Translations under genes and position numbers: made by a program
Part shown: piece by piece, positions 13,610 to 22,500 of the stretch
Position numbering within the stretch: the first letter of the stretch is position 1
How the letters are laid out: each line of letters begins with the position of its first letter
Notes under the pieces: model-generated
Database searches by the model: none
What the model was told of the DNA's origin: nothing
The model's input: the letters and a program-made list of their open reading frames with translations, nothing else
From: Anaerolineales bacterium HSG25
GTDB lineage: Bacteria > Chloroflexota > Anaerolineae > 4572-78 > J111
DNA length: 58,381 nt
Direction: 5' to 3'
NCBI GenBank assembly: GCA_030377865.1
Contig: JAUCGA010000026.1
Location: 1 to 58,381 of the forward strand

Positions 13610-16573
13610 ATGGCAAAAGACCCACTCATTGGACGAACCTTAGCCAATTTTTTAATCGAACGCCCTTTAGGTCGGGGCGGCATGGCCCAAGTTTATTACG
13701 GTAAAGATGTCAAACTAGAGCGTCCCGTCGCCATTAAGGTGATTGATGTTCGCCATCGTGGCAATCCGGCCTACGCCGAGCGATTTGTCCGTGAGGCGCG
13801 CTCTGTTGCCAAATGGCGGCATGAGCATGTGGTGCAGATTTTTTATGCCGATGACGAGGATGGTCTGTACTATTTTGTCATGGAGCTTATCGACGGCTCT
13901 GATTTGCGGGGGTTGATTGACGAGTATCAGCAAAAACAGGAGCTTGTACCCCACACCGAGGTTATTCGGTTGGGTCGAGCCATTGCCCAAGCCCTCGATT
14001 ATGCCCATGAACAGGGAGTCATCCATCGTGATGTCAAACCCTCTAACGTCATGGTCGCCAGCGATGGGCGGGTGGTGCTGACCGATTTTGGCCTGGCCTT
14101 AGATGTGGAGCAAGGTTCGATGGGTGAGGTGTTTGGCAGTTCGCATTATGTCGCCCCAGAGCAGGCTCGTCGTTCTGCCAATGCGATCTCACAGTCTGAC
14201 CTCTATTCGTTGGGAGTGGTATTATATGAGATGCTGACCGGTCAACGCCCCTTTGATGATCCCTCACCGACCGCGGTTGCTATCCAACATTTGACCATGC
14301 CCCTACCAGCGCCGCGCACCATCAACCCGAATCTAAATCAACAGACCGAGCAGGTTTTACAGAAAGCCCTAGCCAAAACGCCAGAGGAGCGGTATCAAAC
14401 CGGTCAAGCCCTGCTCGATGCCTTGGAAACAGCGTTGCAGGCCGACGAGGAGTTGATTACCGAATTTGCGGACATCGTCTCGGCAGAGAGTTTAATTGGG
14501 CGTGAGTTAGGCGAGTATCGCTTAGAAGATTTGTTAGGCAAAGGTGGCATGGCTCGCGTTTATCGGGGCGTTGATGTCCGGCTTGACCGCACCGTAGCCG
14601 TTAAAGTGATTGATACCCCATTTCGAGGTGATGCCGATTATGTCGCCCGTTTTGAGCGGGAAGCCAAGGCGATTGGGCAACTCGAACACCCGCATATTGT
14701 GCGATTGTATCGATATGATGAGCAGGACGGTCTGCTTTACATTGCCATGCAATATATTGAAGGTAAAAACCTATTTGAACGCATGGAGCATTATCGGCAC
14801 AAAGAGGAGTTTATGCCCGCCAAAGAGATTGACCGACTGATGGGGGCAATCTGCCAAGCGCTCGATTACGCCCACGGCAAAGGCGTTATCCATCGGGACA
14901 TCAAACCCTCTAACATCATGTTGGATGAGCAGAGAAATCTCTTTTTAACCGACTTTGGTTTAGCCTTGCTGACCGATGTGGGCACCCGAGGCGAGATTCT
15001 CGGCTCGCCCCATTACATTGCCCCAGAACAGGGTATCTCGTCGGCCAATGTAGTTCCTCAAAGCGACTTTTACGCGGTTGGGATAATATTGTACGAGATG
15101 TTGACCAACGAAATTCCGTTTGACGCGCCGGAATCGCTCGACGTGGTCATGCTCCACATGACCGAACCCCCACCGCCGCCACGTCAAGCCCGTCCAGCCT
15201 TGAGCGTTGAGCTAGAGGCACTGGTTCTTAAAACCTTAGCCAAAGAACCTGCCGAACGGTATCCTAATGGCGAGGCGCTTATGGAGGCTTTAACTCCGTT
15301 GCTGATGCAGGTGGACGACTCATTTCAACTTAAAACCGACCCGGCCATAGTGGTCGCCATGCCGCCAGCGCCTCTGGCTGACTCGCCTACCGATTCGACA
15401 ATTTCTCCACCACCATCCACCCAACCCGATTTACATCATGCCACACCCAAGATTCAGCCTCCGCCCACCCAAGAACACCCCACGGGCAACACCAAAAAAG
15501 TGGCCTTACCCCCAATTCCCGCCGCGGTCACTCCTCAACCCACCCTCGTGACCGACGCGCAACCTGTTGTGGCTGACACAGCCACCAAAAAATCATCGAG
15601 TCCGCTACCTTATATCGTTATTATCATGCTGATATTACTTCTTGCAGGTGCAGGTAGCTACGTTTATTTCAGTAGTCGTGAGAATGAGCCAGCCCTACAA
15701 GCAAATGTGCCCACCGCCGAGCCGACCGAACCAACTGAAACACCGACGGCCACTACTGAAGCAAAGGTCGCGGTTAAACCAACGGCAACCACCGTCGAGG
15801 CAGACTTTATCCCCCCGACCGAAACGCCAACCATCGAGCCAACTGAAACGCCAACAACTGAGCCAACCGAGACATCAACCATCGAACCGACCGAAACGTC
15901 AACGACCGAACCAACTGAAACGCCAACTGCCGAGCCAACCGAAACGCCAACCATCGAACCAACCGAAACGCCAACTGCCGAACCAACCGAAACACCGACT
16001 GAAACACCAACCGCTGAACCAACCGAAACGCCGACCATCGAACCAACCGAAACGCCGACCATCGAACCAACCGAAACACCGACCATCGAACCAACCAAAA
16101 CACCGACCATCGAACCAACCGAAACGCCAACAACCGAGCCAACTAAAACACCAACCACCGAACCAACCCCCGAAGATGATGGCTCACCCAAATACCTAGT
16201 TCCTTGGTGGGGGGTGGAAACCGGAACGATTCCAGTTGGTCAAGAACGCTGGTTTTTTACTGGCCCCCGTGAGGAAGGTAAGGTGGATATCCGAGTCTTT
16301 ACACGTGGCACAACACCGCTAAAAATGGTCGTCTACCATGAAAGAGAGAGTAATCGTTGGCCGCCAGCACAACCTGATAGTACCAATAATTTGGCAGTTA
16401 AAGAAATTCCTGATGATTTTGATGGCAACGATGCAACGAAAGAGTATGCATGGGACGGTAAAATTTTACCCGGGGAGTATGTCTATGTTCGGCTGATTAA
16501 TCAAAGTACACAGCCCGCCGCAATCTGTATCATCAGCCGGAACGATTTGTCAGGATGTCCAGTGTCATATTAG
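13610..16573 (+). CDS. Membrane Ser/Thr kinase with two tandem kinase domains
   Basis: 987 residues, PknB-like. Kinase domain 1 (about 10-275) has GRGGMAQVY, Lys43, HRD at 139-141 and DFG at 159-161; kinase domain 2 (about 300-565) has GKGGMARVY, Lys332, HRD at 428-430 and DFG at 448-450. Both look catalytically complete. A Pro-rich linker leads to one membrane helix (about 667-687), then a stalk of PTETPT-IEPTETPT repeats (about 700-860), and a final extracytoplasmic domain of about 120 residues with WWGVETGTIPVGQERWFF, probably a ligand or wall-sensing module. Known homologues usually carry one kinase domain. A ribosome-like TTGGAGA precedes the ATG. It lies opposite the CATRA/CHAT genes and could modify them, which is inference. 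Confidence 0.9.
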   Translation: MAKDPLIGRTLANFLIERPLGRGGMAQVYYGKDVKLERPVAIKVIDVRHRGNPAYAERFVREARSVAKWRHEHVVQIFYADDEDGLYYFVMELIDGSDLRGLIDEYQQKQELVPHTEVIRLGRAIAQALDYAHEQGVIHRDVKPSNVMVASDGRVVLTDFGLALDVEQGSMGEVFGSSHYVAPEQARRSANAISQSDLYSLGVVLYEMLTGQRPFDDPSPTAVAIQHLTMPLPAPRTINPNLNQQTEQVLQKALAKTPEERYQTGQALLDALETALQADEELITEFADIVSAESLIGRELGEYRLEDLLGKGGMARVYRGVDVRLDRTVAVKVIDTPFRGDADYVARFEREAKAIGQLEHPHIVRLYRYDEQDGLLYIAMQYIEGKNLFERMEHYRHKEEFMPAKEIDRLMGAICQALDYAHGKGVIHRDIKPSNIMLDEQRNLFLTDFGLALLTDVGTRGEILGSPHYIAPEQGISSANVVPQSDFYAVGIILYEMLTNEIPFDAPESLDVVMLHMTEPPPPPRQARPALSVELEALVLKTLAKEPAERYPNGEALMEALTPLLMQVDDSFQLKTDPAIVVAMPPAPLADSPTDSTISPPPSTQPDLHHATPKIQPPPTQEHPTGNTKKVALPPIPAAVTPQPTLVTDAQPVVADTATKKSSSPLPYIVIIMLILLLAGAGSYVYFSSRENEPALQANVPTAEPTEPTETPTATTEAKVAVKPTATTVEADFIPPTETPTIEPTETPTTEPTETSTIEPTETSTTEPTETPTAEPTETPTIEPTETPTAEPTETPTETPTAEPTETPTIEPTETPTIEPTETPTIEPTKTPTIEPTETPTTEPTKTPTTEPTPEDDGSPKYLVPWWGVETGTIPVGQERWFFTGPREEGKVDIRVFTRGTTPLKMVVYHERESNRWPPAQPDSTNNLAVKEIPDDFDGNDATKEYAWDGKILPGEYVYVRLINQSTQPAAICIISRNDLSGCPVSY
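15710..16170 (+). repeat. Low-complexity Pro-Thr-Glu coding repeat
   Basis: Tandem 18- and 24-nt units (ccaaccgaaacgcca variants) encode the PTETPT/IEPTETPT stalk. The reverse strand shows a long spurious valine-glycine-serine frame. Confidence 0.9.
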
Positions 16574-16629
16574 GGTAATGAGCATGGCAAACGACCCACT
16601 AGTTTATCATCGTATAAAAACTCAAATTC

Positions 16630-16732
16630 GAGGTCTGCGGAGTGCAAAAGAGGTCTGCGGAGTGCAAAAGCTTCTTGCTTTTGCATGTTTGTCTCCGGCA
16701 AAAGCAAGAAGCTTTTGCACTCCGCAGACCTC
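16630..16732. repeat. Inverted repeat with duplicated left arm
   Basis: aggtctgcggagtgcaaaag occurs twice in tandem (16631-16650, 16651-16670). The inverted partner cttttgcactccgcagacct follows after a short loop, making a stem of about 35 bp. A short relative (gcaaagc/gctttgc) sits in the CHAT gene at 20352-20367. Confidence 0.8.
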
Positions 16733-16758
16733 GAACAACTCTAATAAACTAGTGGACT

Positions 16759-16849
16759 GTAAAAATTCAGTAAAGTAGCTCTAGAAACCCGATTTCTCTG
16801 AGAAATCGGGTTTCTGACGTTCCTTCTGGCGGATTCGCTGAATATTTAC
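16759..16849. repeat. MITE-1 element (reverse) without matching flanks
   Basis: 91 bp with intact GTAAAAATTCAGT and inverted end. Flanking octamers (agtggact and gagtttca) do not match, so one side may have been exchanged by recombination. Confidence 0.75.
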
Positions 16850-16868
16850 GAGTTTCATGCTATTAACC

Positions 16869-18125
16869 TCACGTATCACGTTGATCAAGCAACCACCAGA
16901 CGATCACCCCAATCAACACGGTGATAACAAGTTGGGTGCTGGTTAGGAGCAGAATGTGGGCTGGAATGGTATCATTTAGGCTGAGACTGGTCAACGAAAG
17001 GTAGTAAACGAGTGCCCCTGCCGCGCCGCGGTCAATCAACTGCGGCACGGCCAACGCGACCCCGACAATGGTTAATATCCGTTCAAACCACTGTTGCTTA
17101 ATCTCCTGCCGACGATCTAGCTCGGCCTGAACCATCTGCACCGCGCCCTGAGTTGTCTCCAGAGCTAATCGCCCCTCGGCCAACTTGATCTCCAGATTAT
17201 CATGCCCTTTCAGCAACCACTGATAATGATACTCAAACAGATTTTGCTGATCCGAGGTCGGCTCATGCCACCAGCGATAGTTGCGGAGTTGCAACCTCAG
17301 TGAAATCTGAATCTCATCCAGCAGACAGGTGGCCTCAGATAGATGGGCATAATCTTGGGCCAACTGTTTCAGGTCGAGCGGCGCGCTTTCATTGGGGAGT
17401 GATTTTAAGAGGTAATTGGTTTGATCTTGTAACTCGTCGATCTGAGTTTTATACTGCTCATCCAGCTTATCCACACTATATTGTCGGCGCTGATGATACC
17501 CTTTGTGGGCCACCAAATCGGGCATAAGCAGACTGGCCGTACGACCAAACAGCACCTCCGTGACGATATTCTGGTCAGGATTGGCCGGAGCGAGAGCCAG
17601 ATAAACCGTCTTGGCGGACAGACCATCTTCCTCAAGCGGTACATCCAATAGCCACAGTTGTCCGCCGGTTATCACCGTGTTGGCGATTGGTTCGAGTGTG
17701 GTCTCGGCGTTGACATCGACAGCCTCTAACCGACCAACGGTCTGACACAAGGTTGGTAGAACCGTCTCGTAAGCGGTTGACTCGCTGGTTAGGTTAGCTT
17801 GATAAACGAGGCTATATCCCCACATCAAATTGAAGGAGCAGGTGTCTAAATATCCAGTCAGACGGGCGCGCAAGGTGGGCCAACTGAGGATCGCCGCTTG
17901 CTGGTTATCGTCAGCATTGAGAGCTAGTTGGATGGTGGCTGTATCGTAGGTGGCCGGAACATCAAAATAGTAGAGGAAAGTTTTGCCAGTTTGATCATGC
18001 CAGCTATCAGTATACCCCGCCTCATCGCTGGTGATAGCCTCGTATAGTTGACGGTGCATGCGGCGCATACGTCCGTCATTTTTGCCGTATAGGGTGGCAA
18101 TTAGCATGCTTTTGTGGGTGGTCAT
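16869..18125 (-). CDS. CATRA-like protein with coiled coil and two C-terminal membrane helices
   Basis: 418 residues. The N-terminal globular region (1-210) starts MTTHKSMLIATLYGKN; residues about 215-345 are helical/coiled-coil; the C-terminus has two hydrophobic helices (about 348-372 and 390-412) ending in a short cytoplasmic tail. Size, topology and neighbourhood resemble the large component of CATRA (CHAT- and TPR-associated) conflict systems described by comparative genomics, which accompany a small protein and a TPR-CHAT protease. No enzyme motif is visible. The start ATG overlaps the stop of the upstream 134-residue gene by four bases (ATGA), showing co-translation. A C-terminal remnant of a paralogue lies at 13121-13435. 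Confidence 0.55.
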   Translation of the reverse strand: MTTHKSMLIATLYGKNDGRMRRMHRQLYEAITSDEAGYTDSWHDQTGKTFLYYFDVPATYDTATIQLALNADDNQQAAILSWPTLRARLTGYLDTCSFNLMWGYSLVYQANLTSESTAYETVLPTLCQTVGRLEAVDVNAETTLEPIANTVITGGQLWLLDVPLEEDGLSAKTVYLALAPANPDQNIVTEVLFGRTASLLMPDLVAHKGYHQRRQYSVDKLDEQYKTQIDELQDQTNYLLKSLPNESAPLDLKQLAQDYAHLSEATCLLDEIQISLRLQLRNYRWWHEPTSDQQNLFEYHYQWLLKGHDNLEIKLAEGRLALETTQGAVQMVQAELDRRQEIKQQWFERILTIVGVALAVPQLIDRGAAGALVYYLSLTSLSLNDTIPAHILLLTSTQLVITVLIGVIVWWLLDQRDT

Positions 18126-18526
18126 GATTTCTTCACGCGTAACAAGGCTTTGCGTAACGCTTCGCGGCTGGTAGTGATATGATTCTTGAGTTGTCCGGCT
18201 TTATCTTTGGCGGTTGGTTTTGGCTTATCTGCGGTGATTTTGTTGAACTCGGCAATGGTCAACTCTCGTTGCCCTCGGTCTGATTTGAGGTTGGGGAATA
18301 GCGTTTTTAAGGTCGGCACATCCTCAATTAACCGCTGAATACCATCCGCCAAAGCCAACAGGTCAGCCTCACTATCGACCCGACCCGATTGCTCCGACAG
18401 GGCAGTTAGTTTAGCGATAACCTGCTCAGTGGTGGTCTTGTCGAGACATCTCCTTAAACTGCGAGGGTTCTCGGCTAACTGCTTTATAATAAGCTCTGCT
18501 TGTTCGATGATGGTTTGTTCATTCAT
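18122..18526 (-). CDS. Small partner protein, CATRA-associated type
   Basis: 134 residues, mostly helical. The N-terminal half (EQAELIIKQLAENPRSLRRC, then TTEQVIAKLTAL) resembles an adaptor or effector-associated domain; the middle QRLIEDVPTLKTLFPNL is also helical, and the C-terminus is lysine-rich. I do not recognise a named family with certainty; its size and its 4-nt overlap with the membrane protein gene match the small CATRA-associated protein. GGAGTG precedes the start. Possible role: coupling between the membrane protein and the TPR-CHAT protease. Confidence 0.55.
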   Translation of the reverse strand: MNEQTIIEQAELIIKQLAENPRSLRRCLDKTTTEQVIAKLTALSEQSGRVDSEADLLALADGIQRLIEDVPTLKTLFPNLKSDRGQRELTIAEFNKITADKPKPTAKDKAGQLKNHITTSREALRKALLRVKKS

Positions 18527-18562
18527 AATTTCACTCCATGCCGTATAATTTCGGTAATTTTT

Positions 18563-19027
18563 TCAAGGGTAGTTGTTCGGATTTTCAACCAATAAGCCCT
18601 CGTTTTGAGCCGTCTGAAATAGATCATTATCCGCAGAAACAAAGATTAGCCTTGGTAATCCTCTATTGTGGCGAATCAGTTCTAAATGTATCGCTGTTGC
18701 CAAATGTACCGCGTCGTAGCCTCGCAAGCCATGTTTTTCAGCCATCAGCATAGCGTTATCTGATACCTGCGAATCAATTTCGATAATTCGATAGATGTTT
18801 TGCCAATTTGCCTTAAAATTTTGGGCAAATATCACTGCATCCGAACGAGGAATTTGGCCGGTGTTCGCTTTACGGAAAAAAGCGGCGATCATTTCAGGCC
18901 CAGTAATCCGCACTGTATATAGTTTATGATTGGCGGTTGGATTGATTAAGTTGACCATCCAACCAGTACCTCGTTCATTTGCATATCGTTTGACCAACGC
19001 GCTAGTATCAAAATAATAGACTGCCAT
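18563..19027 (-). CDS. PIN-domain ribonuclease toxin (VapC-like)
   Basis: 154 residues from MAVYYFDTSALVKRYANE. The first acidic residue is in YFDTSAL, a conserved Glu follows in the ITGPEMIAAF helix, and the late pair is in GLRGYDAVHLATAI and VSADNDLFQTA, so the four-acid Mg2+ site of PIN nucleases looks intact. The ATG at 19025-19027 follows the antitoxin stop by one base. The longer open frame upstream overlaps the antitoxin and has no ribosome site. VapC toxins cleave tRNA or rRNA; the target here is unknown. The pair separates the CATRA-like genes from the CHAT gene. Confidence 0.85.
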   Translation of the reverse strand: MAVYYFDTSALVKRYANERGTGWMVNLINPTANHKLYTVRITGPEMIAAFFRKANTGQIPRSDAVIFAQNFKANWQNIYRIIEIDSQVSDNAMLMAEKHGLRGYDAVHLATAIHLELIRHNRGLPRLIFVSADNDLFQTAQNEGLLVENPNNYP

Positions 19028-19028
19028 G

Positions 19029-19406
19029 CTATCGCCGCTCCGCAATAATCTGTTCTGACAAAGGTTGCCCAGTAACGTCAATAGGGCTAAAATCTGTTTG
19101 ATAGGGTTTGTCAGGCCGTTCTTTAAGCAATCCTAACTGCATTAACTCCAATTCAAATTGGTATTCGGCATCATCGACTGACTCTAAACGTTTTTGGATC
19201 CAGCCATTAAGTTGCTGAACCGTTTTCAGTTTGAATAGTTCAACAAATAGAACCTCCAATTCCGATAACGTCAATTTTTGCAGTTTATCGCTAATACCTT
19301 TCACCATGTCTACAGACAAAGCAAACCTGATTTCCAATTGGCGATTGAGCATTCGGATACTGTGTTGGTGTAAAGCCGTTTCAATCGTTGGATTTGTTGA
19401 CATCAT
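19029..19406 (-). CDS. Antitoxin partner of the PIN toxin
   Basis: 125 residues from MMSTNPTIETALHQH. The protein is helical and acidic; its N-terminal half contains LNRQLEIRFALSVDMVKGI and an amphipathic LTLSELEVLFVELFKLKTVQQ segment, and the end is DVTGQPLSEQIIAERR, a typical toxin-binding tail. It immediately precedes the PIN gene (one base gap). The antitoxin role is inferred from position, since no ribbon-helix-helix or AbrB motif is obvious. AGAGG precedes the start. The open frame extends 35 codons further upstream without a ribosome site. Confidence 0.65.
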   Translation of the reverse strand: MMSTNPTIETALHQHSIRMLNRQLEIRFALSVDMVKGISDKLQKLTLSELEVLFVELFKLKTVQQLNGWIQKRLESVDDAEYQFELELMQLGLLKERPDKPYQTDFSPIDVTGQPLSEQIIAERR

Positions 19407-19538
19407 TACCTCTGTTTTTGAATAGTGAACAGCTTGGATATTGTAACACATTTCTGATTGTTTCAGTAGCCACTGGCGACCAGTTCGACATGGAGAATGG
19501 TCGTTTTTCATTTTTCATTCTTCGTTCTTCATTCCTCA

Positions 19539-22500
19539 TTAATCTGTCCCATATACCTGAAAAGCGGCCCAGTAGTAAGGGTGTGACTGCTGTTTACGAA
19601 TAGCCTGACGGGCTTGATACATGGCTTGTTGAACCGTTTGTCCTGCGGCTAGACGGGCATAAAACGCCTCAAATAACCAACGAGTAGCTTGATCATCCAC
19701 CGACCACAGGCTGGCGACCACCGTAGGTGTACCAGCGGTCATGACGGCCTGCATCAAGCCGACATGCTCCTCGCCCCCTTTGATTCCGGTTTGTCCAGTT
19801 TGACACGCGCCCAACGTGACCAACTGACTGCCCTTTAATGGCAGTTGGGTGATAATCTGCTGGACAGTCAACCAGCCATCAGCTAACAGTAGGCCGGACT
19901 GGTCGGGCTGATTCATGCGAAACAGGCCATGACAGCCGAAATGAATGACCTGCCGATCTTTGGTCTGCTGTAGCACCGCCGGAACCGTGGCTTCATCCTT
20001 ATGCAGATCGACCACATCCGTAAAGTTCTGGGCCACCGCCTTGGCCTCAGCCAACACATTGGGCAGATAATGCGCTCCCTCTGCCGGATAAGCCACACTC
20101 AACAACCGTTGAGGGCGGAGAGGAGATTGGAGCAGTCTTTGAGACTGCTCCAATCTTGGACTCGTTTGAGTCTCCGCGTCCCGTTCGGCCTGCGCCAGTG
20201 CCGTATAGATGGCGGTGATACTGGGCATCAAACTGACCTGATACTGCTCATCCAAAAACAGGTCACTCTCCTCATGACGAGTCAAGATTAAGGGCAGTAG
20301 ATGCAACGCTCCAAACGGAGCCAAAATCAACCGTTCTTGTTCATCCGGAGTGCAAAGCTTGCTTTGCCCTAATCCCAACGGCCTTATCACCGCATCGTAC
20401 AAATCATACAGCACATCATGCAACCCCATCCGTTGACCTATCTGCTCCACCCACTCCGACATCTTAGCCAACAACGCATCACTCAAATCGGGCAGAGCCA
20501 CATGCCGCACCGCCGACCCCGTGACCACAAAGGCCGACCAACCCCCCGCATGTCGGAAATATTCCACCAATGTCGCCCCCAACTGTTGGGCCAATTCCAT
20601 CGCTTGGGGAGCCTTAATCGCTGGCACGGTTTGGGTGGCCGTCAGTTGCGGATGTTTGTAGGCCAAATCGCTCCACAGTTGGGAGTCCTGTTGTTGCAGG
20701 GTGCGGAGGTTGTCAGACAGACCTTCGCGCCTCGCTACTAGACCCGAAAGGTTTTGGAAACCTTTCGGGTCTTGATCTCCAATATCACGCATCCCATCCG
20801 TCCCCGTCAACATCGCCAAAATATTATCAATCTGCTGACGTAGTTCATGCGCCTTCTGCAAATCCTCAGCCAATACCGCGTCATCCTGCGCCGCGCCCCG
20901 CACATCAAACTGTGTGGAGGCCAACATGTCAACAAATGCCCGCCCCTTACCAGCCAAGGCATAGTTGAAGGCTCTGGTATGGTAGTCAATCCCTCCATCC
21001 TCTATCCTCTCTCCTCCATCCTCTATCCTCTCCCCTCTATCCTCCAAGAGTAAACATGTGTGAACCAACATGGAATACAGTCCGGCATTATCCTCAGACA
21101 GTTTCCGCTTGGCCTCATCCCGTTGCGTTTGCCGACGAATTTGCTCTACGGCTTGGTGGGCGGTGTCAAGCGCGTCGAGGGCTTCGGGGTATCTTTTTAG
21201 TTGGTAGAGGAGTTGGCTTAACACAGTGGCTACATCACGGCATTTATGGGGGAAAGAGGTTGGCTTGAGAATGGTCAGACTTTGACGATAATGCTCAACC
21301 GTTCGACCAATCTTACCCATGTTTAGATAAGTGTTTGCTAGATTATTCTGGGTCTCCGCCCACTGTTGAGGAAAGTCGGCTTGGGTGTAGATGGTCAGGG
21401 CCTGATAGAAATGCTCAATCGCCTGCTCTAAATTCTCCACTCGCTCACCAAGTACACGATCAGCATAGGTAGTTGCCAGATTGTGTTGTACCATGGCCCA
21501 GCTTCCTGGGAAAGCATCCTTCGTTCTGATAGTGAGCGCTAAGTTAAAATGTTTTATCGCCTGTTCTAAGTTGTCCTGTCGTTTGCCATGAATACGGTTA
21601 GAGTATACGTTTGCCAGATTGTGCTGTGTATCAGCCCAGCCCTCTGGAAAGTCGGTTTGGGTGTAGATAGTCAGGGCCAAGTTGTAATATTTAATTGCCT
21701 TCTCTAAGTTATCTGCCCGCTCACTACGGATACGATTAGCATAAATATTGCCCAAACGAGCCTGTGTACTAATCCACTTTTCTGGGAAAGTCTCCTTGGT
21801 GAAGATAGTGAGAGCCAAATTATAATGTTTAATCGCTTGCTCTAGGTTATCCGCTCGCTCTCCACGTATACGGTCAGCATAAACACTGCCCAAACCAACC
21901 TGTATACCAGCCCAGTTCTCAGGAAATGCTTTTTTTGTGTAAATAGCAAAAGCTAAAGTATTGTGTTTTATCGCCTTTTCTAGGTTATCCGCTCGCTCAC
22001 CTTGGATACGGTCAGTATAAACTAATGCCAGATTATTCTGCCTACCAGCCCACTCTTCTGGGAAAGCCTTCTTTGTGTGGATACTGAGAGCCAAGTTGAG
22101 GTATTCAATCGCCTGCTCTAGGTTATCGGCTCGCTTACCTCGGATACGGTATAAATAAGCGATTGCCAGATTGTTCTGCGTCTCAGCCCACTGTCCTGGG
22201 AATGCCTCCTTAGTTCTGATATTCAGGGCTGACTGGAAATATTTTATCGCTTTCTCTAAGTTATCTGCTCGCTTACCTCGAATACGGTTAGAGTATGCAT
22301 TTGCCAGATTGTCCTGCGTCTCAGCCCATTTTTCTGGGAATGCCTCCTTAGTTCTGATATCCAGAGTTGACTGGAAATATTTTATCGCTTTCTCTAAGTT
22401 ATCTGCTCGCTTACCTCGGACGCGGATTCGATATGCCTCGCCCATATTGTTTTGTATCATAGCCCATTTTTCTGGAAAATCATCTTTTGTTCTAATCATG

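Noticed and set aside
15664..16191. Long minus-strand open frame of valine-glycine-serine repeats
   Set aside because: Exact antisense of the Pro-Thr-Glu stalk of the kinase; low complexity, no ribosome site.
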